Of a stretch of 64,000 nucleotides of DNA, positions 16,834 through 25,660 are shown in pieces (position 1 is the stretch's first letter; each line of letters starts with the position of its first letter). The notes beneath the pieces were generated by a model. The model was not told where the DNA came from and made no database searches. It saw only the letters and a program-made list of their open reading frames with translations. The position numbers were made by a program, and so were the translations under genes. Location: contig NZ_JAFBCB010000001.1 of the NCBI RefSeq assembly GCF_016907455.1, forward strand, positions 3,100,001 to 3,164,000, given 5' to 3'. This DNA comes from Brachybacterium muris (GTDB taxonomy: Bacteria; Actinomycetota; Actinomycetes; Actinomycetales; Dermabacteraceae).

Positions 16834-18831
16834 GTGAGCCGGTCCCTGAACACGTCGCCCGCCGCGACAGCACGCCCCCTGAACACCGCGCCCCTGCACG
16901 CTGCGCCGGGTGCCGCCGCGCCCCGTCCCGGTTTCCGCCCCGACATCCAGGGTCTGCGAGCGATCGCGGTGCTGCTGGTGCTGCTGTACCACTCCGGGGT
17001 CTCGCTGCTCTCGGGCGGGTTCGTGGGCGTGGACGTGTTCTTCGTGCTCTCCGGTTTCCTGATCACCACCCACCTGCTCGAGGCGCTCGAGCGGGACGGG
17101 AGGATCCGCTTCGGCGCCTTCTACGCCAAGCGCGCCCGCCGCATCCTGCCCGCCGCCCTGGTGGTCGCGCTGCTCTCCGTGTTCGCAGCCTGGATCTGGA
17201 TGTCACCGCTGCTGCTGCCAGAGGTGCTGCGCGGCGCAGCGGCGACCGCGCTGTACGTGCCGAACTACCTCTTCGCCCAGCAGGGCACGAACTATCTCGC
17301 CGAGGCCACATCCTCGGTGTTCCAGCACTACTGGTCCCTCGGCATCGAGGAGCAGTTCTACCTGCTCTGGCCGCTGCTGCTGATGGCAGGATTCTGGCTG
17401 GGCCGGCGCAGCGAGCGCCGCCTGATGTGGGGCGCCGCCGCGCTCACCGCCGCCTCGTTCCTGTTCTGCGTGGCGCTGATGGACGTGTCCCAGCCGTGGA
17501 CCTTCTTCTCCCTGCCCACCCGTGCCTGGGAGCTCGGAGCGGGCGCACTGGTCGCCTTCACGCTCCGCTCCGGCGCGCGCTGGCTGCGCTCCCCGCGCAC
17601 CGGGCAGCTGGCCTGGGCGGGCCTGGCGGGGCTGGCGCTGGTGGTGCTGACCTACGACGAGGCCACCGCCTTCCCCGGCGGGCTCCATGCCGGGCGGCTG
17701 CTGGGACTTCCGCCGTTGCAGTTCCTGGGCGCGATCTCCTACTCGCTGTACCTGGTGCACTGGCCGCTGCAGGTGATCCCGCAGGCCGCCTCCCTCACCG
17801 AGGAGCCGCTGCCGCTGAGCACCCGCCTGCTGCTGGGTGCGGCGGCCGTGCCGCTGGCGTGGCTGCTGCACCGCCTGGTGGAGCAGCCGGTGCTGCGCCG
17901 GCCCTCGCTGCGCCGCAGCCCGGCCTGGGTGACCGGCGCGATTGCCGCCGCCGCGTCGCTCGCGGTGATCATCACCGCCACCGGCATCTCCCGGGCCCTC
18001 CCCCAGCAGACCTCCTCGGATCGCGTCGCCGCCGCGGAGCAGCCCTCCCTCTCCCCCACGGGAACGGGTTTCGTCCGGGCTAACCTCTCCCCCACCCTTA
18101 AAACGGTCTCGGGGGACAACCCCTCCGTCTACGCCGCCGGCTGCCATCAGGAGGGGGAGGCGGCCGACGCGAACGGCTGCCAGGCCGGCGAGAATCCCGA
18201 CGCCCCGCTGGTGTTCCTGGTGGGCGACTCCCACGCCGCGAACTGGTACCCGGCGCTCGAGCGCCTCGCCGAGGAGGGCCGGATCCGGTTGGACAGCAGC
18301 ACCAAGAGCTCCTGCCTGCCGCTGGAGACCCCGCAGCAGGATCAGGTGAGCCGCTCCGGAGAGGAGAAGCTGGTGCTGCGGCCGGGCCGGCTCTCCGAAA
18401 TCGCCGAGCATTCCGTGGAGTCCTTCGCGCTGCGCGCCGAGGAGGCGGGGATCGCCCTCATCTCGGATCTGCAGCCCACGCCGGAGGTGCCGGTGGACAC
18501 CGCCCGCATGCAGCAGGCCGTCGACAACCTGATCTCCAACGCGGTGAAATACACGCGATGCGGCGGGACGGTCAGGGTCGCCACCGGGATGATCGAGGGG
18601 CAGGCAGAGCTGCGGGTCACTGACACCGGGATCGGCATGACCGCGCAGGAGCAGACCAACCTGTTCACCGACTTCTACCGCACTGAGACCGCCCGCAACA
18701 GCGACATCCCCGGCCACGGCATCGGCCTCTCGCTCACGCGGCGGATCGTCGTCTCCCACAACGGGCAGATCAGCGTGCGCTCCCAGCCCGGGGAGGGCTC
18801 GACCTTCCGGATCCGCTTCGCGGTGGAGTAG
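16834..18831 (+). CDS. Chimeric gene: OafA-type acyltransferase fused to a histidine kinase tail
   Basis: 665 residues in one open frame. Residues about 30-400 form a membrane acyltransferase-3 domain (FRPDIQGLRAIAV, GFVGVDVFFVLSGFL, FYAKRARRILPAAL, YWSLGIEEQFYLLWP). Near 464 an SGNH esterase domain begins (GDSHAANWYPALE), but it stops after about 40 residues. At about 18325-18350 the frame passes straight into a sensor kinase C-terminus (LISNAVKYT N box, DTGIGM, LFTDFYRT, GHGIGLSL) and ends normally. The SGNH domain lacks its distal catalytic DxxH and the kinase part has no phospho-accepting His. The product may still be a membrane acyltransferase, though O-acetylation of wall polymers would probably need the lost part. 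The junction looks like illegitimate recombination, or a misassembly. Confidence 0.8.
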   Translation: MSRSLNTSPAATARPLNTAPLHAAPGAAAPRPGFRPDIQGLRAIAVLLVLLYHSGVSLLSGGFVGVDVFFVLSGFLITTHLLEALERDGRIRFGAFYAKRARRILPAALVVALLSVFAAWIWMSPLLLPEVLRGAAATALYVPNYLFAQQGTNYLAEATSSVFQHYWSLGIEEQFYLLWPLLLMAGFWLGRRSERRLMWGAAALTAASFLFCVALMDVSQPWTFFSLPTRAWELGAGALVAFTLRSGARWLRSPRTGQLAWAGLAGLALVVLTYDEATAFPGGLHAGRLLGLPPLQFLGAISYSLYLVHWPLQVIPQAASLTEEPLPLSTRLLLGAAAVPLAWLLHRLVEQPVLRRPSLRRSPAWVTGAIAAAASLAVIITATGISRALPQQTSSDRVAAAEQPSLSPTGTGFVRANLSPTLKTVSGDNPSVYAAGCHQEGEAADANGCQAGENPDAPLVFLVGDSHAANWYPALERLAEEGRIRLDSSTKSSCLPLETPQQDQVSRSGEEKLVLRPGRLSEIAEHSVESFALRAEEAGIALISDLQPTPEVPVDTARMQQAVDNLISNAVKYTRCGGTVRVATGMIEGQAELRVTDTGIGMTAQEQTNLFTDFYRTETARNSDIPGHGIGLSLTRRIVVSHNGQISVRSQPGEGSTFRIRFAVE

Positions 18832-18936
18832 GGCGGGTGGTGCGGTCGATCGCAGGTGGTGCTGCGTCCAGGGGCAGGGCAGCGGGCGGGTCTGCGCCTA
18901 CTATGTGGGAGTTCGCGTCCCCGGCCCGGAGGTCCC

Positions 18937-20415
18937 ATGCCGTCCCCGCTCTCGACCCTGCGCAAGGCCCTGTGGCACTTCCGGCACGGAGGCATGGAGC
19001 AGGTGCGGCTGTGGTGGAGCAGGCAGGAGTCGCGGCGCGCGAAGCCGTCGAGGCTCACCAACACCGGCACCGACACTGGCACCCACACTGGCTCGGGCGG
19101 TCCGAAACCTGTGGTGGTGCGCAACAGCGATCTTGCCCGCGACGGCTTCCCCTTCCCGCAGCAGCGCCCTGAACCGGAGTTCGAGCCGCGGTGCGACCAC
19201 GCGCTGTACCTGCTGCACAACGCCCTGCCGTACCACTCGGGCGGCTACGCGACCCGCACCCACGGCCTGCTCACGGAGCTGAACCGCATGGGCTGGGACG
19301 TGGACGGGGTGACCCGCCTGGGCTACCCGTACGACATGCCCAAGATGGCGGACCTGCCCGATCTTCCCGCGCACGAGGTGGTGGGCGAGGTGGACTACCA
19401 CCACCTGCTCACGGGCCGGCAGATCGAGAAGAAGAACCCCATGTTCGACTACACCGAGCGGTACATGGACGCGCTGCTCCCCCTTGCGCGTGCGGAGCGG
19501 CCGGCGATCCTGCACGGCGCCTCGAACCACTGGAACGGCCTGGCGGCGATCAAGACCGCCCGCACCCTGGGCATCCGCTCGGTGTACGAGGTGCGCGGCC
19601 TGTGGGAGGTCACCCGCGCCTCCCGCGATCCGGAGTGGGGTCGCAGCGACCAGTACCGCTACATCGCCCGGATGGAGGCCGACACCGCACGCGGCGCGGA
19701 CCGCGTGCTCGCGATCACCGGCGCCCTGAAGGCTGAGCTGATCGACCGCGGGGTGGACGAGGAGACGATCACTCTGGTCCCCAACGGGGTGGACACCGAG
19801 CGCTTCGTGCCGATCCCCCGCGACCAGGAGCTGGCCGCGCAGCTGGGCGTCACCGACAAGACGGTGATCGGCTACGTGGGCACCATCGCCGACTACGAGG
19901 GTCTGGGCCTGCTGCTCACCGCCGCCCGTGAGCTGCGGCGCACCCGCGAGGACTTCCACGTGCTGATCGTGGGGGACGGTGCTGTGCTCGAGGAGCTGCA
20001 GGCGCAGGTGGAGGCCGATGGTCTCACCGATGTGGTCACCTTCGCGGGCCGGGTCCCGCACGAGGAGGTGGAGCGCTACTACTCGATCATCGACATCACG
20101 CCATTCCCGCGGCTGCCGCTGCCGGTGTGCGAGATGGTCTCCCCACTGAAGCCCTTCGAGGCGATGGCGATGGGCAAGGCCGTGGTGGCCTCGGACGTCG
20201 CCGCTCTGGCGGAGATCGTCACCCCCGGCCAGAACGGCATGCTGCACGAGAAGGGCTCGGCCGAGTCGCTCATGGAGCAGTTGGGCACCCTGCTGGACCA
20301 GCCGGAGCTGGCTGGCAGGCTGGGCGGGCAGTCCCGCCAGTGGGTGGTGGAGCACCGTGACTGGCGCCAGCTGGCCCAGCGCATCGCGGGCGTGTACGAG
20401 GAGCTGACCCGATGA
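18937..20415 (+). CDS. Family 4 glycosyltransferase
   Basis: 492 residues; GGAGG precedes ATG 18937. A GT-B enzyme transferring a sugar from a nucleotide-sugar to a glycan acceptor in the cytoplasm. The N-terminal Rossmann half starts near residue 85 (LYLLHNALPYHSGGYATRTHGLL). The C-terminal half carries LVPNGVDTERF, IGYVGTIADYEGL and the donor-binding VCEMVSPLKPFEAMAMGKAVVASD, with its E-x7-E-like pair. The start of the domain closely resembles the glycosyltransferase at 43.8-45.6 kb (NSLPHTQSGYSLRSHRIL), so the two are paralogues. The stop overlaps the next start (ATGA), an operon with the heparinase-like gene. Confidence 0.88.
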   Translation: MPSPLSTLRKALWHFRHGGMEQVRLWWSRQESRRAKPSRLTNTGTDTGTHTGSGGPKPVVVRNSDLARDGFPFPQQRPEPEFEPRCDHALYLLHNALPYHSGGYATRTHGLLTELNRMGWDVDGVTRLGYPYDMPKMADLPDLPAHEVVGEVDYHHLLTGRQIEKKNPMFDYTERYMDALLPLARAERPAILHGASNHWNGLAAIKTARTLGIRSVYEVRGLWEVTRASRDPEWGRSDQYRYIARMEADTARGADRVLAITGALKAELIDRGVDEETITLVPNGVDTERFVPIPRDQELAAQLGVTDKTVIGYVGTIADYEGLGLLLTAARELRRTREDFHVLIVGDGAVLEELQAQVEADGLTDVVTFAGRVPHEEVERYYSIIDITPFPRLPLPVCEMVSPLKPFEAMAMGKAVVASDVAALAEIVTPGQNGMLHEKGSAESLMEQLGTLLDQPELAGRLGGQSRQWVVEHRDWRQLAQRIAGVYEELTR

Positions 20416-22121
20416 CCCTGGATCTGGACGCTGCGCGCCGGCAGGACTTCACCACCTCGTTCAACTCGAAGGAAGTGGCGGATCTGCTGGAGGGTCGCCT
20501 TCGCATGTCCCCGCACCCCGAGTGGGAGCTCCCGGCGGAGCCGACGTGGAAGGAGGATCCGTTCAAGGACCGCAACTGGTGCTTCCAGTACCACATGCTG
20601 CGCTGGCTGGAGCCCCTGCGCCGCGCCGCGGCGAAGGGTGACGACGCCGCCTATGAGATGTGGCTGCGCTGGGTGCGTGACTGGGTGGAGAAGAACCCGC
20701 CCGCCTCGCCGCGATCGTCCTGGGCATGGGTGGACATGTCCGACGGGATCCGTGGCCAGCACCTGTGCGTGGCAGCACCGCTGGTGGCGGAGCGCTCCCC
20801 CGAACTGCTCGAGTGGTTGGAAGCGGCGATCCGCACCCACGCCGAGCATCTCGCGGATCCTTCGAACATGGGCAATGCCAACCATGCCCTGCATCAGCAG
20901 GAATCGCTGTTCGTGTGCGGGCGGGTGCTGGGCGAGGAGCGTCTGTGGCAGCTGGCGCTGGAGCGCATGGGGGCGCTGCTGCGGGAGCAGTACGACGAGC
21001 AGGGCGTCAATGCCGAGGGAGCGATCGCCTACCACCACAACAACTACCTGTGGTGGGAGCGCACGCTGCGGCGCATGGACGTGGAGCAGATCCCTCGGCC
21101 CGACGGCGCGGACCGGCATCTGCACGCTCCGGAGGAGATCGCGCATGCCACCCGTCCTGACGGCACCTACGTGACCATCGGGGACACCGACCACATGACG
21201 CCCATCGTGCTGGGCACCCCGCTCACCGACTACACCGCCACCCTGGGCCAGGAGGGTGAGGCCCCGGGCGACGCGGTGAAGGTGTACGACGCCGGTTACG
21301 TGTTCGCGCGCAGCGGCTGGGGTGACGAGCAGCGCCCCTACACGGACCACACGTTCTACTCGCTGCGCTTCGGTCCTTCCCGCCGCGTGCATGGCCACCC
21401 GGACGGCACCTCGGTGACCTACTCCGCCGCGCGGACGAACTGGGTGGTGGACCCGGGCAAGTTCGACTACTCCAGCAGCGTGCCGCGCAAGCACGTGACC
21501 TCCCGCGCCGCGCACTCCGTGCTCTCCTTCGACGGCCGCAAGCCCCAGAAGGACGCCCAGGTCACCCTGGTGCGCCGGGAGATCACCTCGCGCCATCACG
21601 ACTTCGTGCTGGAGGACGACAGCTTCGCACGGATCGCCCTGAGCAGACGGGTGGTCTACTCGGTGGCCGGTGAGTACCTGGTGGTGATCGACCACGCCAC
21701 TTCGCCTCGGGTGATGAACGCGCAGCAGCGCTGGCAGCTGGGACCGGACGTCACGGCGCGGCACCGGGCCGAGGGAGGCGTGGACCTTACCGCCGGCGAG
21801 CAGCACGCAGCGCTGTGGTTCTGCGAGCCCGAGGTGGAGGTTCGCACCGTGCGCGGCCAGGAGGATCCGTTCGACGGGTGGGTGGCGACCGGATGGAAGA
21901 AGAAGGCACCCGCTGCTGCCGTCACAGCGCACGCCTCCGGGAAGGAACTGCGCTTCGTGACCGTGCTCGCTGCGGGCCGCGGTGAGCATCCGGCAGTTCG
22001 CCAGATCTCCGAACCCGGGGACCAGGTGATCGCGTTGGAGGTCGCCATCGGTGCACTGACCGAGCAGATCGTGATCGGTGCGGAGTCGGTGGAGTTCCCG
22101 GCGACGGCGCAAGGAGCCTGA
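20412..22121 (+). CDS. Heparinase II/III-like protein
   Basis: 569 residues. The N-terminal half is an alpha-toroid (WCFQYHMLRWLEPLRRAA, NHALHQQESLFVCGRVLG, GAIAYHHNNYLWW). The C-terminal half is a beta-sandwich lyase-type domain (YVFARSGWGD, SLRFGPSRRVHGHPDGTSVTY, WVVDPGKFDY). The family includes polysaccharide lyases for uronic acid glycans and partner enzymes in capsule loci. YHH.N and HGHPDG supply candidate catalytic Tyr/His. No signal peptide is visible, so it may act inside the cell or leave by another route. Coupled by a 4-base overlap to the glycosyltransferase upstream, it may trim or edit the same polymer. Confidence 0.82.
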   Translation: MTLDLDAARRQDFTTSFNSKEVADLLEGRLRMSPHPEWELPAEPTWKEDPFKDRNWCFQYHMLRWLEPLRRAAAKGDDAAYEMWLRWVRDWVEKNPPASPRSSWAWVDMSDGIRGQHLCVAAPLVAERSPELLEWLEAAIRTHAEHLADPSNMGNANHALHQQESLFVCGRVLGEERLWQLALERMGALLREQYDEQGVNAEGAIAYHHNNYLWWERTLRRMDVEQIPRPDGADRHLHAPEEIAHATRPDGTYVTIGDTDHMTPIVLGTPLTDYTATLGQEGEAPGDAVKVYDAGYVFARSGWGDEQRPYTDHTFYSLRFGPSRRVHGHPDGTSVTYSAARTNWVVDPGKFDYSSSVPRKHVTSRAAHSVLSFDGRKPQKDAQVTLVRREITSRHHDFVLEDDSFARIALSRRVVYSVAGEYLVVIDHATSPRVMNAQQRWQLGPDVTARHRAEGGVDLTAGEQHAALWFCEPEVEVRTVRGQEDPFDGWVATGWKKKAPAAAVTAHASGKELRFVTVLAAGRGEHPAVRQISEPGDQVIALEVAIGALTEQIVIGAESVEFPATAQGA

Positions 22122-22196
22122 CCCCGGAGCACTCGTCCCGCTGACCGCAGCGAGCCCGGGGGCGATGGCGATCAGCGGCTGACGACGTGAACGAGC

Positions 22197-23258
22197 TCAG
22201 CCATCGGCAATAATGATGAGCGAGGAGTTGGACTCGTGCACCACCAGGGAGGCCGGCCCGCGGTTCTCGATCACCACCGATACCCGCAGTGCATCCCCGC
22301 AGAGGCTTTCCGGCACGTCCACCGCGAGCTCGAGCGGGATCAGCTGGTGGTGGCGCCACTTGTCGATGTCGATCGACTGAGCATCGGCCTCGAGGGGCAC
22401 GCATACCGAGCCGTCGGCCCCGATCACATCGACTTTGGTGGTGACGTCGAAGCTGCTTCCGGTCTCGTTCACATCGTCGGCCGCGCACCAGGTGCGGCCG
22501 TTCTCGCTGGAGCCGTTGACGCCGGTGCAGGTGGTCACGTGCAGGCTGGAGAGCACCGTCAGGGAGGTCTCGTCGAGCTGGTCAGCGGGGATGACCTGCC
22601 CGATTGCGACCTCGGGCTGGCCCGGTGTGACGGTGCGGGGCAGGTGCTCCTCTGCGATCGCTTGATGGGCGCTGCCGTCGATCTCGGTGACCCGCCAGTG
22701 CGAGCTCAGGTCGATCGTGGTGCCGGAAGCCGCCACATCGTCGTACGGGGCGTTCACGCGGATGCTGCAGGAGTGCACCCCATCTGCCTGCGGTTCGATC
22801 AGCAGGTGGTTGACGTAGGAGACGGGCTCTGCCGGCAACAGGTTCTCGGTGCCACCGATGGAACCCACTCCGCGGCCGTCCTCGGTGATGCAGCTGAAGG
22901 ACACCCCGAGGTACATGCCCACACCGGGCGCGTCCTCCGGCTTCACTGTGGAGAGGTCGAAGCTCACCAGGTACGTGGATCCGGCCTGGAGGTAGAACTC
23001 GCCCTGGGCGAAGCGGAAGGTCTGCGGAAGGGTGAGGGGTTCGCGATCCTCCACGCTGAACGGGGGCCGCGGCGCCGAAGGAGTGAACAAGGCCCCGGCA
23101 CTCGGCATCGGCTCCGGATCCGCAACCGGATGACCGGGCCCGGGGGTGAGCGCACGGATCGTCACCAGCAGTGCCAGCACGAGAAATGCCAGCAGCGCTG
23201 CTCCCCCGGCGATCCACCCCCGCCGCCGGATCGGCCGACGGCGAGGCTGCGCTGGCAT
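22197..23258 (-). CDS. Membrane-anchored exported protein of unknown function
   Basis: 353 residues; GAGGAG five bases before ATG 23258. A very basic N-terminus (RRRPIRRRGWIAGG) leads into one membrane helix (AALLAFLVLALLVTIRAL), followed by a long beta-rich extracellular domain containing Cys (FSCITEDG, HSCSIRV, TTCTGVN, TWCAADD, VCVPLEA, LCGDALR) that could form three disulfides. The gene faces the heparinase gene with a 75-base gap and diverges from wecC. I do not recognise the family. Its position in the polysaccharide locus suggests a surface role. Confidence 0.7.
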   Translation of the reverse strand: MPAQPRRRPIRRRGWIAGGAALLAFLVLALLVTIRALTPGPGHPVADPEPMPSAGALFTPSAPRPPFSVEDREPLTLPQTFRFAQGEFYLQAGSTYLVSFDLSTVKPEDAPGVGMYLGVSFSCITEDGRGVGSIGGTENLLPAEPVSYVNHLLIEPQADGVHSCSIRVNAPYDDVAASGTTIDLSSHWRVTEIDGSAHQAIAEEHLPRTVTPGQPEVAIGQVIPADQLDETSLTVLSSLHVTTCTGVNGSSENGRTWCAADDVNETGSSFDVTTKVDVIGADGSVCVPLEADAQSIDIDKWRHHQLIPLELAVDVPESLCGDALRVSVVIENRGPASLVVHESNSSLIIIADG

Positions 23259-23551
23259 GGAGCTCCTCACACGGGGACGGGGCGACCGGCTCTCTGATCG
23301 TATCCAGTCGCACCGGCGGATCGACGGGCCGAGAACGGGACGTGTGACCAGAAATGGGAGACCCGCCACGCAATGAGCACTTATGCTGAACCAGCCGGTA
23401 GTCTCACTTTCAGCTTCGTCACTGATTGTTCACATCGTTCTGGCAGGTTGCATCCAGTACGAGAAGGTCATCGTTCTGAGCGGAGGCGTCCCTCCGCGTG
23501 TAGCGCCCGGGCATCGCTGCGGACCCGGGCGAAGAGAGGTCCCCACCAAGC

Positions 23552-24808
23552 ATGAGCCCCATCAACGCCCCCCTGGACACCGTCTGTGTGATCGGACTTG
23601 GCTACATCGGCCTTCCCACGGCGGCCGTACTGGCACAGGCCGGCAAAACCGTGATCGGCGTGGACATCAAGCAGGACACCGTCGATGCGATCAATGCCGG
23701 CCAGGTGCCGTTCGTGGAGGAGGGCCTCGAAGCGGTGCTGGCGGGCGTGGTGGCCCAGGGCAAGCTCTCCGCCCAGCTGGAAACCCCTGCAGCCGATGCC
23801 TACATCGTCTCCGTCCCCACCCCCTTCAAAGGCGACCACGAGGCTGACCTGTCCTACATCGAAGCGGCTGCCCGTGGCATCGCACCGCAGCTGAAGGGCG
23901 GTGAGCTGGTGGTGCTGGAATCCACCGCTCCCCCCGGGGCGACCGAGCACATGGCAGAGGTGATCCTCGAGGTCCGCCCGGAGTTCACCAATGAGCCGAA
24001 CCTCGCCAACTCCCTGTACTTCTCCCATGCTCCCGAGCGCGTACTGCCGGGCCGCATCATGATCGAGATGGTGGAGAACGATCGCATCATCGGCGGCCTC
24101 ACTCCGGAGGCGGCAGAGATGAACAAGGAGCTGTACGCCAGCTTCTGCAACGGCGAGCTTCTGCTCACCGATGCCCGCACCGCCGAGATGGCCAAGCTCA
24201 CCGAGAACGCCTTCCGCGACGTGAACATCGCGTTCGCGAACGAGCTGTCGATGATCGCGGACAAGCAGGGCATCGACGTGTGGGAGCTGATCGAGCTGGC
24301 CAACCACCATCCCCGCGTGAACATCCTCCAGCCCGGCCCCGGCGTGGGCGGCCACTGCATCGCCGTGGATCCGTGGTTCATCGTCTCCGCCGAGCGTGAG
24401 ACCTCCAAGCTCATAGCCACAGCCCGCAAGGTCAACGACTCCAAGCCCGGCGTGGTGATCGACAAGGTGCTGGAGAGGGCCGAGAAGTTCAAGGCTCCCG
24501 TGGTGGCCGCCCTCGGCATCGCCTTCAAGGCCAACATCGACGACCTACGGGAGTCCCCCTCCCGGAACATCGCCAATGATCTCGCCGAGAAGCTCGGCGA
24601 CGGCACCGTACTGGTGGTGGAGCCAAACATCGAAACGCTCCCCCGAGAGCTCGCCGCCCGCACCAACGTGGAGCTGGCGGACCTGGACGACGCCCTGGAG
24701 CGGGCGGACATCGTGCTGCTGCTGGTGGACCACGACCCGTTCCGCGAGGTGGACCGTGAGAAGCTTCAGGAGAAGGTCATCATCGATACGAAGGGGCTCT
24801 GGCGTTGA
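23552..24808 (+). CDS. wecC: UDP-N-acetyl-D-mannosamine dehydrogenase
   Basis: 418 residues. It oxidises UDP-ManNAc to UDP-ManNAcA with two NAD+ in the cytoplasm. The N-terminal NAD-binding motif is IGLGYIGLPTAAVLA. The middle contains HAPERVLPGR and KLTENAFRDVNIAFANEL. The catalytic Cys lies in PGVGGHCIAVDPWF, and the C-terminal UDP-binding part has GIAFKANIDDLRESPS. These fit WecC better than UDP-glucose dehydrogenase. Its partner wecB is at 40.7-41.9 kb on the other strand, separated by the transposon pile-up. GAGAGG stands well upstream of ATG 23552. Confidence 0.92.
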   Translation: MSPINAPLDTVCVIGLGYIGLPTAAVLAQAGKTVIGVDIKQDTVDAINAGQVPFVEEGLEAVLAGVVAQGKLSAQLETPAADAYIVSVPTPFKGDHEADLSYIEAAARGIAPQLKGGELVVLESTAPPGATEHMAEVILEVRPEFTNEPNLANSLYFSHAPERVLPGRIMIEMVENDRIIGGLTPEAAEMNKELYASFCNGELLLTDARTAEMAKLTENAFRDVNIAFANELSMIADKQGIDVWELIELANHHPRVNILQPGPGVGGHCIAVDPWFIVSAERETSKLIATARKVNDSKPGVVIDKVLERAEKFKAPVVAALGIAFKANIDDLRESPSRNIANDLAEKLGDGTVLVVEPNIETLPRELAARTNVELADLDDALERADIVLLLVDHDPFREVDREKLQEKVIIDTKGLWR

Positions 24809-25265
24809 GGAGTGCAGTCATTCCGACCGACACACCGCCCCTCCGGACCACATAACCGTCACGGGAGTCGCCCGGACGCTCCCTGACAAATTTTCCGGTC
24901 GCCAAGATTGAAAACCCCAGGATTATCATCCATGGCAACTCAGTATTTTCCAAACCCCCAAAAGTGATCCGCATTGAGCTTCTGCCGCATAACCGACTCT
25001 TCAGAGTTGGGTGTGGGCGCGCAGATAGTGCGGGGTAGCTGGGGATAGACGTCGAGGTCCCCGATGATGAGTGGACTTCTACGCCCGCTGATCTCAGGGA
25101 CCTCGACGATGCACAACCATAGTTGCGTATGCCCTGACGCGCTGGATCGCTGCGACCGGCGCGTCCTTCTCCTCGACTTCCCCAGATCCCACTTGGTGCC
25201 CGTCACGAAGGCCCGGGTCGGCCACTCCTCGAGGTGGAGTCCTGCGATCCGGTCGCAGGATGCCC
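24809..25265. other. Intergenic region with decayed, AT-richer sequence
   Basis: No convincing gene. Bases about 24887-25000 are visibly richer in A and T than the surroundings and could be a scrap of a polysaccharide gene; one plus frame reads FPVAKIENPRIIIHGNSVF but has no start or end. At 25051-25107 a perfect 11-bp inverted repeat (GTCGAGGTCCC / GGGACCTCGAC) encloses 35 bases, resembling a hairpin or an IS end. The remainder up to the IS256 border shows nothing recognisable. Confidence 0.4.
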
Positions 25266-25660
25266 TGGTGGGTGTGTCCCTTAGCGTGGTGTCATTCCCG
25301 GGGTGGCGTTGGAGCTGCTGGTAGGCGATCAAGGGTCATCTCGGGACCTCGCAAATCGACCAAGAAATAGGGACCCGCGATGACCCACCACCAGTCTGCC
25401 CTATCCGCTCTTGTCAGTGAACTGCTCCAGGGCCGGGACCGCGCGCACGAGGAACTGTTCCGCCGCCTCCTCCAGGCTGGCCTTTAACCTCGATGTTTCA
25501 TCGGGCTGGTGGGCGGGGGCGTTCGGCGTCGTTGCCGGTGTTCAGCTGCTGATTCTGGCATGTGGGTGTGACAGATCGTCGCAGTGTCCGTTGCGGGCGG
25601 TCGGGTTCCACTCCCGAGAGGAGGATTCTGCTGGTCGGTGGGGCGGGTGGAGCCGCCTGG

